From NCBI GenBank assembly GCA_021399445.1, contig JAJTUQ010000005.1, positions 2,232,001 through 2,296,000 of the forward strand: 64,000 nt of DNA. The letters run 5' to 3'. Shown here piece by piece: positions 23,892-34,063 of the stretch. The notes under the pieces were generated by a model. That model made no database searches. It saw only the letters and a list, made by a program, of their open reading frames with translations, and was not told where the DNA came from. The first letter of the stretch is position 1, and the number at the start of each line of letters is the position of its first letter. This stretch comes from Xylogone sp. PMI_703 (taxonomy: Eukaryota; Ascomycota; Leotiomycetes). The position numbers were made by a program, and so were the translations under genes.

Positions 23892-25385
23892 TCACAGCGC
23901 TAACTCCCATGCATCTTGGGCGGAAGGCAAATCTACCAACCAATTTGGCGAGGTTGACTGTGTAGTATAATTAGTGTTGAAGCCCTGCACTGAACTTTTC
24001 TCCCCACAGGTGCATTTCTTTTTATTAGTCCCCTTAGAATCACTTCCACCGACGTTCTCCTTGATCCATTGCATCCACGTCATTCGACTGGCTTGAATGA
24101 CAGGGAAATGCTCCATGGCGCTATATGTGATCATTTCCAGGCTCTCACTCCCGCTTACTTTACAGCTAGCATCAACACTTTGTTCTAATAGGTCGATGGG
24201 AATCAGATCGTTCTCGCCCGCTATAACGAGAAGAGGTCCCTTGAACTTCTTCCCGGTTACAGCTACGCGATCTTGCCATTGCGTGACAATAGGGTCGGCC
24301 GTCCAGTTGGGTTTCGCGAGCTCAGTCAAATCCACGTCTGCAAATACCAATCCGTCAGTTGGCAGACAGCCTTGCACCGGTTTGAGGACATTATTCCACC
24401 GATCATAAGAGAGCGGTGTCATGCCCGAGAAATTGTACGCTGGATAGACAGCGGTAATACCGGCGATGATTTTAGGTTGAAGGCCGATCACAACCGGAAT
24501 CCAGAGCGGCCAAGATGACGCAGGCTCCGACTTAGCTATTTCTAAAGCGTTATTCAGCTCATCGATAACTCTACCGAATGGCGAGAAAGCAACAGTCCCG
24601 CGATACCCAGCCTGCGGCGCCTTTGCCTGACGCTCAGCAAATGCCCATGCGACGTTCCCGCCCTGCGAATGCCCCATAGCGACGAATGGTCCTTGTGCAT
24701 CCAACTGGTCCGGGAAAGCAGCTTGCACAGCGTCAATAGAATAGGCCACGTCGTTAGAAGCAGCAGGCCCGGCGAGCCATGCGTGAGACTGTTCGCCGTC
24801 TGGGAGCGTCGTCACCCCCAGCCCGGCGTAGTCGGTAGCAATGACGGCGAAACCTTCTAGCGCCAGAGAATACGCAGTCATGAAGTGGTATTGGAGGGAA
24901 CGGTAGTTGCTAGGAGCACACTCAACGAACCCACCGCTTGTGCCGTGAGCCCAGGCTACAAGCGGGAATTTTTGAGGACTTTTCTTTCCGCTGGTGTATT
25001 CAAACGGTGTGTATGGCCAGAGGACGTAGGCAGATACAGGGACGATGGTGCCATTGAGGCTCTCTGAAGTGTACATGATGCGGGACATTGTTAGACTAGA
25101 AGGTACCGTGTAGTTTGTGAGGTTGGTGTGCTGTTCAACACGGAGAAGTGTGCCTGGTTTCATGGAGGGGTGGAATGTGTTTGGAATAGTGTAGAAATCA
25201 TCTCGTGGTGTATGGGCGTGCGAAGCTTGCTCAAATGCAATGCCGAGTTGGACGTTTTGTGGACATTGATTCTTGCAAGTAGTACTCCCAGATATGAGAG
25301 TGGATACGTTTTGCGCGAATGTGTTAGAGGCGAGTAAAAGAAAAGCAATACTGCTCAGATGCTTTAGATAAATGAAATACTTCAT
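23892..25385 (-). CDS. Secreted lipase/alpha-beta hydrolase (secretory lipase-like)
   Basis: A single exon of 497 residues. The first 24 residues form a signal peptide (LSSIAFLLLASNTFAQ). The alpha/beta core contains FPLVAWAHGTSGG as the oxyanion region, FAVIATDYAGLG, the nucleophile elbow MGHSQGGNVAW (Ser of G-H-S-Q-G), LLVIAGENDLIP for the acid and MEHFPVI for the histidine. Several N-x-T/S sites suggest glycosylation. The layout, with a long lid between elbow and acid and a cysteine-containing C-terminus, resembles fungal secretory lipases (PF03583) and related esterases of unknown substrate. The intronless structure contrasts with its intron-rich neighbours. It should act outside the cell on esters. 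Confidence 0.85.
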   Translation of the reverse strand: MKYFIYLKHLSSIAFLLLASNTFAQNVSTLISGSTTCKNQCPQNVQLGIAFEQASHAHTPRDDFYTIPNTFHPSMKPGTLLRVEQHTNLTNYTVPSSLTMSRIMYTSESLNGTIVPVSAYVLWPYTPFEYTSGKKSPQKFPLVAWAHGTSGGFVECAPSNYRSLQYHFMTAYSLALEGFAVIATDYAGLGVTTLPDGEQSHAWLAGPAASNDVAYSIDAVQAAFPDQLDAQGPFVAMGHSQGGNVAWAFAERQAKAPQAGYRGTVAFSPFGRVIDELNNALEIAKSEPASSWPLWIPVVIGLQPKIIAGITAVYPAYNFSGMTPLSYDRWNNVLKPVQGCLPTDGLVFADVDLTELAKPNWTADPIVTQWQDRVAVTGKKFKGPLLVIAGENDLIPIDLLEQSVDASCKVSGSESLEMITYSAMEHFPVIQASRMTWMQWIKENVGGSDSKGTNKKKCTCGEKSSVQGFNTNYTTQSTSPNWLVDLPSAQDAWELAL

Positions 25386-25860
25386 CCTGGCGAGGATTGG
25401 CTGATGAGATTGTTAGACATCATGAAGACAATAGGAGACTCTCCTTTGCTACTTATATCTCCTGCTCTGAACAGTATTCAGCGAGCCTGCACCAACTCAA
25501 CCAAACATTTGGAATTCGATGCTTACAACATATACACCCCATGCTTAAATAACCCTTAAGACGCCTTCTATTGGATTTACAATTCACAAATGCGGTTTTC
25601 ACGACGTAAGCAGAGAGAAAGAGGCGGATTCGCTTAAACGAAAACGCCCAAATATAATAGTTAATTTGAATGCTCCTTGTCCATGTAGCGAATACGCCTC
25701 GTGCTTAGCACCGTGGGGGATCATTGGGTAGTCCCTCTGTATAGTGGTGTTTTATTAGAACACAAAGGTTGTGGTAAGGAGAGAGCGTTTTCGTCTATGA
25801 AAAATATGACAATAAGCACGTAAATGCCACAGGCCACTAGATGGGCCATGCCTACATAAA
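25386..25860. other. Lipase promoter region and start of a gene-poor tract
   Basis: No gene was found. The segment 25781-25850 is repeated, with changes, at 27230-27298 (shared start GAGAGCGTTT, then CGTCTATGAAAAATATGA). Confidence 0.5.
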
Positions 25861-26228
25861 CATAAGGACGATAAACGTAATGTACGTGTTGTTGGTAATA
25901 GTATCGTTGGAAGTGATATGGATATTTTTGCCAGAGGAAATCTGGTTAGAGCGTCAGGTGTCAAATATGAGTAAGGACATAGGAGAAGGCTTACCAAAAT
26001 ACCAACAGCTCCCATGTTGAGAATATCTTAAGAGTTAAGTAGAGTAACGGCCTTTTTGATCTTCATTTGGATACGAAATCATGATTATGCCTTATGCAGT
26101 CTATAACAAACCAGCACAGATACCCAGCCAAACACCGGCATATATGTTGAAACCTGCAACACTAGCATGGACCGACACTAAATTGTAGAGGAAAAGAGAT
26201 TACTCCCATATGGGAGTGTGCATCATGG
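25861..26228 (-). pseudogene. Degenerate fragment of an UNC-93-like transporter gene
   Basis: This segment aligns along its length with about 34955-35345, inside the intact UNC-93-like gene, in the same orientation. The shared part covers the end of exon 1, the first intron and the start of exon 2. For example, the run from GTTGGAAGTGATATGG to the stretch reading GCGTCAGGTGTCAAATATGA is nearly identical in both. Small indels and changes destroy the frame: the MGAVVGSL segment has lost residues and the intron-exon border shifted. Both flanks of the gene are absent. It is therefore a partial duplicate and not a second functional carrier. The intron is retained, so it arose by DNA duplication rather than retroposition. 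Confidence 0.85.
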
Positions 26229-27200
26229 CTGTTCTTTCCTCATAGTCCAAGCTGATCTTGATTTGCGCGGTCGCCAGAAAGTCGGTTCCCAGCAAATTGA
26301 CGTGCTGAAAGTGGGAAGTCATATTTGGAGGATTTATCTGGGTATCTTTCTGTTTATCTGCACTGTGAACCTCGTCGGAACTGGATTAGAGCCAAATAGC
26401 CTGTCACAGGCCTAGAAAATGTTATTAATCGTTACTAATGATATGTTTAGGGGTTTTACATACTTCCGTAGATAAAAAAGTAAAGGGAGATCCTGTATCG
26501 AAGTATCGAATACAAAGTGGATGATGTAAGATCGAGACTTGAATCGGACGACAAGTGGGAATAAGACGCGGCTGTAACGGCCAAACATGATTCCTTCTAC
26601 CATAGGTCGAGGGCTCGTGATGTGGGGGTCTCTGATAAGTAGCTCTGCCCGATCTGAGTCGAAATTTCATTCTCCAGGGTTTTCTCATCAATTTAGGAGA
26701 GGAGAATATCGAATAACTCAGGCATGTCTGTAGGAGTTGCGTCGATTAGACCTTGGTATAACTCTGGATTCGTGGGTGAAGTGCAAACGGTCTGTGAAGC
26801 GCGAGGCCAAAGAAAACATCTTTGTAGGCTGTGGCTACCGAATAACAATAGCAAAGGAGGAAGGAGCAGTAGGTAGTGGGCAAAGTGCCGTTACCTCAGT
26901 GAGGGAAGGATACTTAAAAGCTTGCCTACCAGTATTCACCCTCATTATTCACTGTAAATAACTTAAATTGCCAGGGGTTAACGACACAGAGTAAAGGAAA
27001 GATTGAATACACGATACAAGGTATAGCATTGCAGGTGAATATATAGTGGATTGATTAGGCACTACAATTCGGCTGTAGAATGCTATTTTAATACAAATTG
27101 AACTTTAGCCTTATTCCAAAAGGAGGGCCATGCTACGGTTATATGTGATGGTTGCCGGCTGGCTGGCTTGGTTGACTTGGTTATAGCTTACGTGACCCGC
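26229..27200. other. Gene-free tract
   Basis: Short frames on both strands (near 26412-26961) lack recognisable domains. No RNA gene, clear repeat or transposon end was seen. Confidence 0.45.
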
Positions 27201-27204
27201 CTTT

Positions 27205-27930
27205 ATATATGGTAATAAGAGTAAATGTAGAGAGCGTTTACGTCTATGAAAAATATGAAGCACGCAAATGCCACAAGCCACTCTATGGGCCCTGTCTATA
27301 TCAACCGAGAATAACAGCGCCTCGGGCTGATGGGACCTTATGTCTCAACTCCATAGCAAGCTTCCAACCCTCAGACGTGGAGGTATGCAGGGTTACTACT
27401 CAATTGGCGGGCTGCCTTCGTTTCCAACTCTGTCGTTTCATGGGCTCTTCTTCCCGTACAACCGGCCAAATGGCACGGTGGAAACGATGTCCGAACCCCT
27501 CTTATTGCCACTTGATGCTGCAAATGATACCATATGTTATTCTTCGACGGTCATGTGGGTTCCAACTTAGATCAGCGTCTTCAATTCGTTTCCGTCGGAG
27601 GGACATACTGGTAAGGAGGAGTGAGTATCACTTTGAGACTTCCGTCCGAGTCCATCACAAGGTGCTACACCGTTCTCGAGTCCTGTCATTTGAACGAGCT
27701 GACAACATACGATGGCATGTATGGAGTCTTGTGGAAGAAGCGGATCTCGAAGTTTCAATATCAACATCGCCTGACGGCCGCGGCTGAAGTTGTCCCAGAT
27801 CCTGACCCGCAGACTTGCTCATATCGGCATGAAATCCTTGCAGCAGTTGTTGAACTGACCAAGGTCCTCCTGTTTGTATCACGTTGTACCACTACTGGAC
27901 AATTGCTTTGCTACCGATAAAGGTCCTGGT
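27205..27930 (+). other. Possible decayed gene of unknown type, with two repeat segments
   Basis: Two overlapping plus-strand frames are open here. One (27340-27570) reads like real protein in its middle (GGLPSFPTLSFHGLFFPYNRPNG), but it has no complete domain and stops abruptly. The tract carries copy B of the dispersed repeat (27659-27779) and the second copy of the 25781 segment (27230-27298). A broken gene or duplicated debris is more likely than a functional gene. No family assignment is justified. Confidence 0.3.
27659..27779 (+). repeat. Dispersed repeat, copy B (partner at 23607-23759)
   Basis: Related by eye to copy A in two blocks, lacking about 32 bases found between the blocks of copy A. 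It lies about 4 kb from copy A in the same orientation. Confidence 0.55.
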
Positions 27931-28001
27931 TGGTCCATAACAGCTTTAAAATTTGTTATCAATTTTAACACAGTATAATAACATTAGATTATGACCTTTG
28001 T

Positions 28002-30455
28002 TCAGCTCTCAGCGTTACCTGGGAACGTATTTTGTATTTCTAAGTCAGGTATCCAATCTATATCAGGGTTAAGACCATAGTTTTGAAAAGTACCGGCTCG
28101 AACATCTTGCATTAGAGTGAAATCAACTGCATCAAGGTTGAACTCCAGGTCAAAATGCTCGAAAAGGTTAGGTAAATCCGGAATGTTATATACCATGTCA
28201 AAGCTGTCTGCGTTGTATTCCGCGAGGTTGTGTTGTGGGACTTGGGAGTTTCCAGGATGATCAATCTTCTCCGATGTAACATTGATGGGATTCGACTCCG
28301 GGGGAATGATCGTTGCATTATTGTTCACCTCAGGTACGTGTGCATTCTGATCTCGATCTTCAACTTCTGCAGTCTCCGTGATTTCGATGTTTTCAGTCTC
28401 GTTATGGCGAGCTTGAAGAACCGAGGTCACCACCTTGTCCAGTTCTCTAACGGTTGTCGCAGCGAGGGCAGTTAACCGTCGAGTAAACGCATACTTATCA
28501 CTAAATTTCTCCAAGATGGTACATACATTGAGAAGCCGGCTACGGGCCATGGATCGATGCAAGGGTATCTTGCTGAATCGCAATTCCCGATATGAAACGC
28601 GCAATGCGAGAGAGATGGAATATGGAACAAACGGGAAATTTGAGAGAGAAGAAGCGCATCTATTTTCCATAATGGAAATCAGGCGAGCTGCAGAAAGATT
28701 TGACCGTAAATAGGAAATGGAAGAACGATCTGGATTTTCCAGGGAATGGAAGCGGTAAGATAGCATAGCAGCAGAGTGGTACAGTGTCTCTATTGTGGCT
28801 GATAGGCTCAAGGTTTTAGTAAAGTAGCCATCAGGAAAACAGGATCGGCGAGAAATAGAAAGGGATGAGCCCGATTCAAAAACTTACCTAGCAAGTGGGT
28901 CGGACAGCGGATGGCATCAGCCTCGATAACTAAGTCCTCAAAAGAGGGAAATGCGGAGTTCTCGGCGCTTGCTCCTAACTCATGGGTGGGTCGATATAGA
29001 TTAGTGACCTCATCAATGAGACCACAAACCATTAAGAAGGCCCGGAAGCAACCTTCTTGTTGAGCAATCGAGACCTGCATATTTCGACCGATGTCTCTAG
29101 GATGCACCATAGATGGCCTTGAGTGAAAGGCGGCATTGAGACGGTCAAGTGCCCAGACGCAAAGAAAAACCTGAGTTACCATGGCATCATCGGTTCGAAC
29201 ACGTGTGGTATCCAGATGCAGCTGCAGAGTGTGCATACAGCTGATTGCCCTCGCACAATACTCCGCCGATGTATGATCATCCGTTGAAAGCTGTGAAAAT
29301 AGAGATAATATAGTGAGAACGCGTACCGATAGCAATAGATCGGTGGTGTTGGCTGTATTGATGGAAGTGACGAGAGCTTGAGATAGGCAGCTAGCAAAGT
29401 CCATAGGTTTGAGAGTACCCTTTGTATTTTCCAAACAAAGGAAGGGCTCGGCAGCGGCATTCGTGGCTACCGCGAGACAGAGGGACTGCATCAGGATGGT
29501 TTCTGTCGGGGACAGATCGTCCGTTGCGGTCATTTCTGGTATTAACTCTGGCCGTAGGATAGGAAATAGAGGATGAACATCCTTGAAATAAATGGCACGG
29601 AGGGCGTTGAATGATCGTGGATCTGGAAGCGCTTTCTTCCCCTGAAGGACCTGTTGCGGCACCAATGTTCTGGGTACACCAGAGCGCCTCCGTGGAGAGG
29701 AAACGGGCTGATGGCTTGGAAGCTGCTGTCCTACCTCTGGTCTTTGTCGCCGGTCATGTTCCTTAGGAAGCCAGAAACCGAGGGTGTCGTCACATCTGGA
29801 GGCTCGAACGGCACCGAGGCGTGTTGTGGCAAGAAATATGCCCTCGGGGTTTAAGTGACCCACGAAGGTTGGCCGGTCATCAGACCCTGGATCTGAGCTG
29901 GTATAACTACTAGCTAGGCCAACATTATCAGATGTCGAAACTGGAGAGCTTGAACGCGATGTCCAGCGTCTGATGTTGGCAGGCGCAGGGCTGACCTCAC
30001 TCAAGCTTGGGGCCTGTTCCACTGCAGCATTGTGCTGAACGGGTGACTCTTGGGCATGCGGTTGTACTGTGGGTCCCGTGGGTATCACTGGCTGGGGCGA
30101 GGAAGCTGCTGAATTCGATAATGGTGACGGGGAGTCCGTAACCCCGGCACGTGCTCTCCTGGTTTCTGAACGCAGAACTGCCGGTGGCAGCCATTCGAAG
30201 CTCGCACCGGTATAGTCATGTGGACATCTTCTCTGCAGGTTCACGGTGTTAGCATTGACTTATGAATGGTCCATAGACATGCAGCCACGGTCAACTGCAG
30301 CGCACAAGGACAGGCCTTGACTTCGTGTCAGGTCCTTTTTGGCCCACCTTGCGTTTCCGACACTCATCACAGGCATGGCGGTTCTGTTTCCGCTTCCGTT
30401 TTCGAAGCTGTGTTTCCGGAGTGCGGTCAATGAATTTCAGCACGGAGGTAGACAT
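28002..30455 (-). CDS. Fungal-specific transcription factor with an incomplete Zn2Cys6 cluster
   Basis: Best model complement(28002..28798, 28888..30232, 30348..30455), about 749 residues and closed in frame. Exon 1 ends HACDECRKRK, the first half of a zinc cluster after a basic stretch. Splicing the 115-nt intron gives C-x2-C-x6-C (CDECRKRKRRC) and then PHDYTG, with no second C-x2-C-x6-C. Remnants of a second half (C-P near C-AAVDRG-C) are visible inside that intron but are one base out of frame. The middle of the protein is a fungal-trans domain (about residues 210-480: YFKDVHPLFPILRPEL, LCLAVATNAAAEPFLC). The C-terminal third is acidic and asparagine-rich and could activate transcription. 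It may be a regulator that lost DNA binding, or the exon model is wrong. Confidence 0.75.
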
Positions 30456-31309
30456 GATCCCATGATGCCGTCAAATTGAGACTGAAATTAAAGTTGAAGA
30501 AAGGGTCTTGAGCTTGGCCAGATGAACCCACAAGGAGTGACGATTGCGGGGAGTCGCGGGGAAAGCCAATTGGTCCCTGCACTTCGACTGACGTTGATTG
30601 GCAGTCTGCGCACTAACCGGATGCGGACTTTTTCCGCTGCCTCATGTCAATCACGTGCCTCCCGACGCACACAGGTCTTTGTCAGAGGTTATGGCGCAGT
30701 GGTTAGGCTACTCCACATATAAATTGTATGGTACAGAGACTCTATTCGTTGCTAGTCTTGATGATGTACTGTACATAGGGGTAAACCGGTAAAACTCTTC
30801 TCTTTTACCGACCGTTAGCTTCTACAGCTATGATTGGCCAACGCCAATTACGTAAGCAATATCTCTGACAGTCTTTTGCTGCCTTGGAGACAACGCTCAA
30901 TGGAATCAGATTAGACCGTACGAACTGGCTTCATTGTCAAGGTTTCGAGGAGCGAGGACGGCAATTTGAGAAAAAATAGTAAGAGCAGAATTTATGATCA
31001 TTCGTACTTCTATTTATTTAAGCAGATGGTGTCCCTTCCTGAAGTAGATTGGGGCCTTAGTTTGAGGTTTGGCTATTATTGGGTGTAAGTACTGCTTATC
31101 ATCTTTGCTAAGAGTAATAAGATAGCGTCGTAAAGTGCACTCGCCTGGGTTACGGACTACTCTTTTACAACGAAATAAATGCCTCATGATAATCACGGAT
31201 GCCGTTTTTGAAAGATTGCAAAACAAATCAACAATATCTTATTTGATAATTAGACTCTTCTGCGAATAGACTTGCAGTGCTCATTCAGAGCAAATGTAAG
31301 TCATCCAGA
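30456..31309. other. Intergenic, promoter of the 28-30 kb regulator
   Basis: No gene was seen. A tRNA box-A-like string (TGGCGCAGTGG, 30692-30702) has no matching box B or cloverleaf. A short string GAGGACGGCAATTTGA near 30952 also occurs in repeat copy A. Confidence 0.45.
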
Positions 31310-32818
31310 TTATATCCTAGCCTCCAGTGACCGACGCTTGCAATGCACAAATAAATTTCCGGGATTGGAATTGAATCGCTCCTGTGTCTCTAGCTCGAAT
31401 CCAGCCGGAACTTCGAGATCGAAGAAACGCACCAAAGTTGCAATGACCAATGTTTGCTCAAAATACGCGATATTTCGTCCGATGCAGGCTCGAGGGCCAG
31501 TGCTAAACGGAAGATGGGCTTTCATCATCGCACTTTTCTTCTCAGCATCCGTAGTAAGCCACCGCTCAGGTATATACTCAGATGCTCGCTCGAACACGGC
31601 CTCGGATTGGAGAAGAGAATACGTCGGCACCGAAACCGTCACGCCTTCTGGGACGAATTTTCCAGCAATCACCCTTCCACCCTCAGGAACAATCCGAGGC
31701 AGACCCATGGAGCTTGCCGGGCGCATGCGAAGAGACTCTTCAATGCACGCTCGCAAGTACGGTATGTTGGAGATAACGTCATACTTTGCTATCCCTTCGG
31801 CTGGCCAGACAGCATCAAGCTCTCTTCGCAGTCGAAAAAGGACTTTGGGATGTGTGTAGAGGAGATATACCGTATTTGTCAACGCGGCAGTGGTAGTTTC
31901 TGTTCCCGCGTTCATCATAGAATTGCATTCAGCCATGATTTCCCCAGGAAGGAGGTTCGAGTCATTTCCTTTGCTATCTTGTAACAGCCGGGTAAAAAGG
32001 TCGTGTTGACCTGTACCTTTAAGTAGCCGTTCTTTGGTATTGTGATAGATGATATTTTCGAAGTTATTTCCGGCTTTCTTGTAACGATGGTTTCTGAAAA
32101 GTGGCTTGGTCCACGGGAGGAGCCATGGCTCCATGGCCAAGACAGTATTGAGAACCGTGACATCCAACAGTGACTGGATAAATGGAGTTTTATATATAAC
32201 GCCATCTTTGGTTTCAGCATCAACCAAGTCATCGCCCCGGGTTAGACATCCTATGTGTTTGCTGTATAAAATTCGACCGAAAAGATCAATCGTAAAGTAG
32301 TTGAGGTAAAGCCGTATGTTCATCTCCTTACCAGAAACAATGAACGTATCTATTGTATCCATAAAAGTTGATATAGTTTGCACTAGAAGAGGCTCCAGAT
32401 CTACAATAGTTTTCTGAGCAAATGCATGTGCAAGCATTTTCCGCTTTGCCTGATGTTGCTTCTTGTCACGCGAATCAGGGAGGTTTCGGTGTACTCCCGC
32501 GCCAGCATCGTACCATGCTTCTTTCATCATGTTTGCCCCGTGACCATAGATTTCGTGAGCAGCCTGTGGATCAAGAATAGATATGTGATTTGGAGCAATC
32601 CGAACGTGTCTCCCCAGTTGCTGATGAGCATTGTGTACTGCAAGATAGTGCTTATAATGGAGGTTGTGCCAAATTCGCCAGAGAGAGCTTAACGCCGCGT
32701 ATCGGGGTGCAGGAAAGCTCCGAAGCCCTTTCCTGTCCAACCAGAAACCGACGAACGGTCCAATCACCGCTATTAAAGCTAATATAGATAGTATGAATGG
32801 TAGGAGCATCCAGAACAT
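31310..32818 (-). CDS. Cytochrome P450 monooxygenase, membrane-anchored
   Basis: A single exon of 502 residues. The N-terminus has a hydrophobic anchor (residues 2-25) followed by the proline-bearing FPAPRYAALSSLW hinge. The I-helix oxygen-binding motif is AGTETTTA, the K-helix ExxR is ESLRMRP, and the PERW segment and the heme loop FSTGPRACIGRNIA (Cys445) are all intact. The lack of introns is unusual beside the three-intron P450 at 59-61 kb. By overall pattern it belongs with fungal E-class group I P450s of detoxification and secondary metabolism; the family number cannot be set by eye. It needs an NADPH-P450 reductase encoded elsewhere and should sit in the endoplasmic reticulum. Its neighbours are a regulator and an UNC-93-like carrier. 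Confidence 0.94.
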   Translation of the reverse strand: MFWMLLPFILSILALIAVIGPFVGFWLDRKGLRSFPAPRYAALSSLWRIWHNLHYKHYLAVHNAHQQLGRHVRIAPNHISILDPQAAHEIYGHGANMMKEAWYDAGAGVHRNLPDSRDKKQHQAKRKMLAHAFAQKTIVDLEPLLVQTISTFMDTIDTFIVSGKEMNIRLYLNYFTIDLFGRILYSKHIGCLTRGDDLVDAETKDGVIYKTPFIQSLLDVTVLNTVLAMEPWLLPWTKPLFRNHRYKKAGNNFENIIYHNTKERLLKGTGQHDLFTRLLQDSKGNDSNLLPGEIMAECNSMMNAGTETTTAALTNTVYLLYTHPKVLFRLRRELDAVWPAEGIAKYDVISNIPYLRACIEESLRMRPASSMGLPRIVPEGGRVIAGKFVPEGVTVSVPTYSLLQSEAVFERASEYIPERWLTTDAEKKSAMMKAHLPFSTGPRACIGRNIAYFEQTLVIATLVRFFDLEVPAGFELETQERFNSNPGNLFVHCKRRSLEARI

Positions 32819-34063
32819 GTTGAAGAAATCTGAAGGAGGCAGAGTTGATGCTTCTCAAATGATGATAAGGAGTCTTGTATATTGTACAATAATCTGCTAC
32901 ATACTTTCTCTTGCAATTTTATAGTCCTGCTCAATGTTGCTACCTTCTATAAATTGTACCATAACCACCTATGGGTAATAGTTTGAAAAGAGAGCTTGGA
33001 GAAAGATACGAGGCTGGCGGTAACCCCAACGAGGTAACTTTCCGCTCAATTCGAAGAAGTGCGGGTATCATATTTCATGAGTGCTTCAGTCAGTGATTAC
33101 CATAGTAGAGATGATAAAAGGTCACCAGGAGGAAAGTATGGGGGTATGTTGCTAGCACACATCAGTCATAGTTGATTTTCATAGTTCTTTCATATGAAAT
33201 ATAATAATTATGTAATGGACCTTCTCCTCAGCCTCAATTCTCTCGGGTGATACTAATCCGGACATTACTAAGATGTACTTACGAGTAGACCTACCTACCA
33301 TGCACTTAATTCATATTCTATGGTTATGGTAGCAGGTAGATACCATGCATCTACCTGACATTTGCCTTCCGCTCTGATCTGACAGGGGCCATTATGTGGG
33401 CATCATTCCTAAAAGACGTAGTCAGTTCACAAGCTACTTTGGCTTAACTTATCATCTCGGACCCCTGTCGGCTCTGGTGATCATGGAAAAGAGGAATGTT
33501 GTCGTCTTGAGTGTCCCGTGTTGCCTCTAATCTGTCGGCCGGGCGGTTTATCTCCCTTTTCGGTTAAAATCCGGCCGGTTCCGTAGGTCTTGCATATCAG
33601 CCAAAGGGATAGGAGACTATTATCGATGCTTGATCTATGCTAAGCTGAGAAGAATAAGGAGATGAGCCTCTTGCGCGAGAAATCGCTTGGAAATAAATGA
33701 ATTTCTATTGATTGCTTGACTTCGATGGAAACATAAAGATAGAACTGGGAAGTCTGGCCACCGTAAAAGTGGAGATGGGGTCGTAGGGTATAGAAGCTCG
33801 ACATTAAGAAACTCTTGAGTGCAGAACTGCTCGAACACTCATACTTCCCGACTTATCACATTTTCTATACCTGGAGAACAGCACTGTACGACTGCAATCA
33901 AATTACTCGATATTCGTGAAAAGAAAAAGTATTATTGAGTATAGGACAGCCTAGATACACATTGTCTCACTCATGATATCTTCCAACCCATATCCCATCT
34001 TCTTTTCGTATTATCTGATAATAAGTACTGGAGATCCAGGCAAGAAACTTGACAATATCATCT
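32819..34063. other. Intergenic with GC-rich zinc-cluster-like sites
   Basis: Promoter side of the P450. Two GC islands in otherwise AT-rich DNA, CGGCCGG (33536-33542) and CCGGCCGG (33571-33578), lie 35 bp apart about 720-760 bp upstream of the P450 start. No coding region was recognised. Frames near 33640-33840 have no domain signs. Confidence 0.45.

Noticed and set aside
27209..27787. Plus-strand frame of 192 codons
   Set aside because: Arg/Ser-rich random-looking translation overlapping repeat copies; better explained as debris.
30692..30702. tRNA box-A-like string TGGCGCAGTGG
   Set aside because: No GGTTCRANTCC box B follows at the right distance and no cloverleaf can be drawn.
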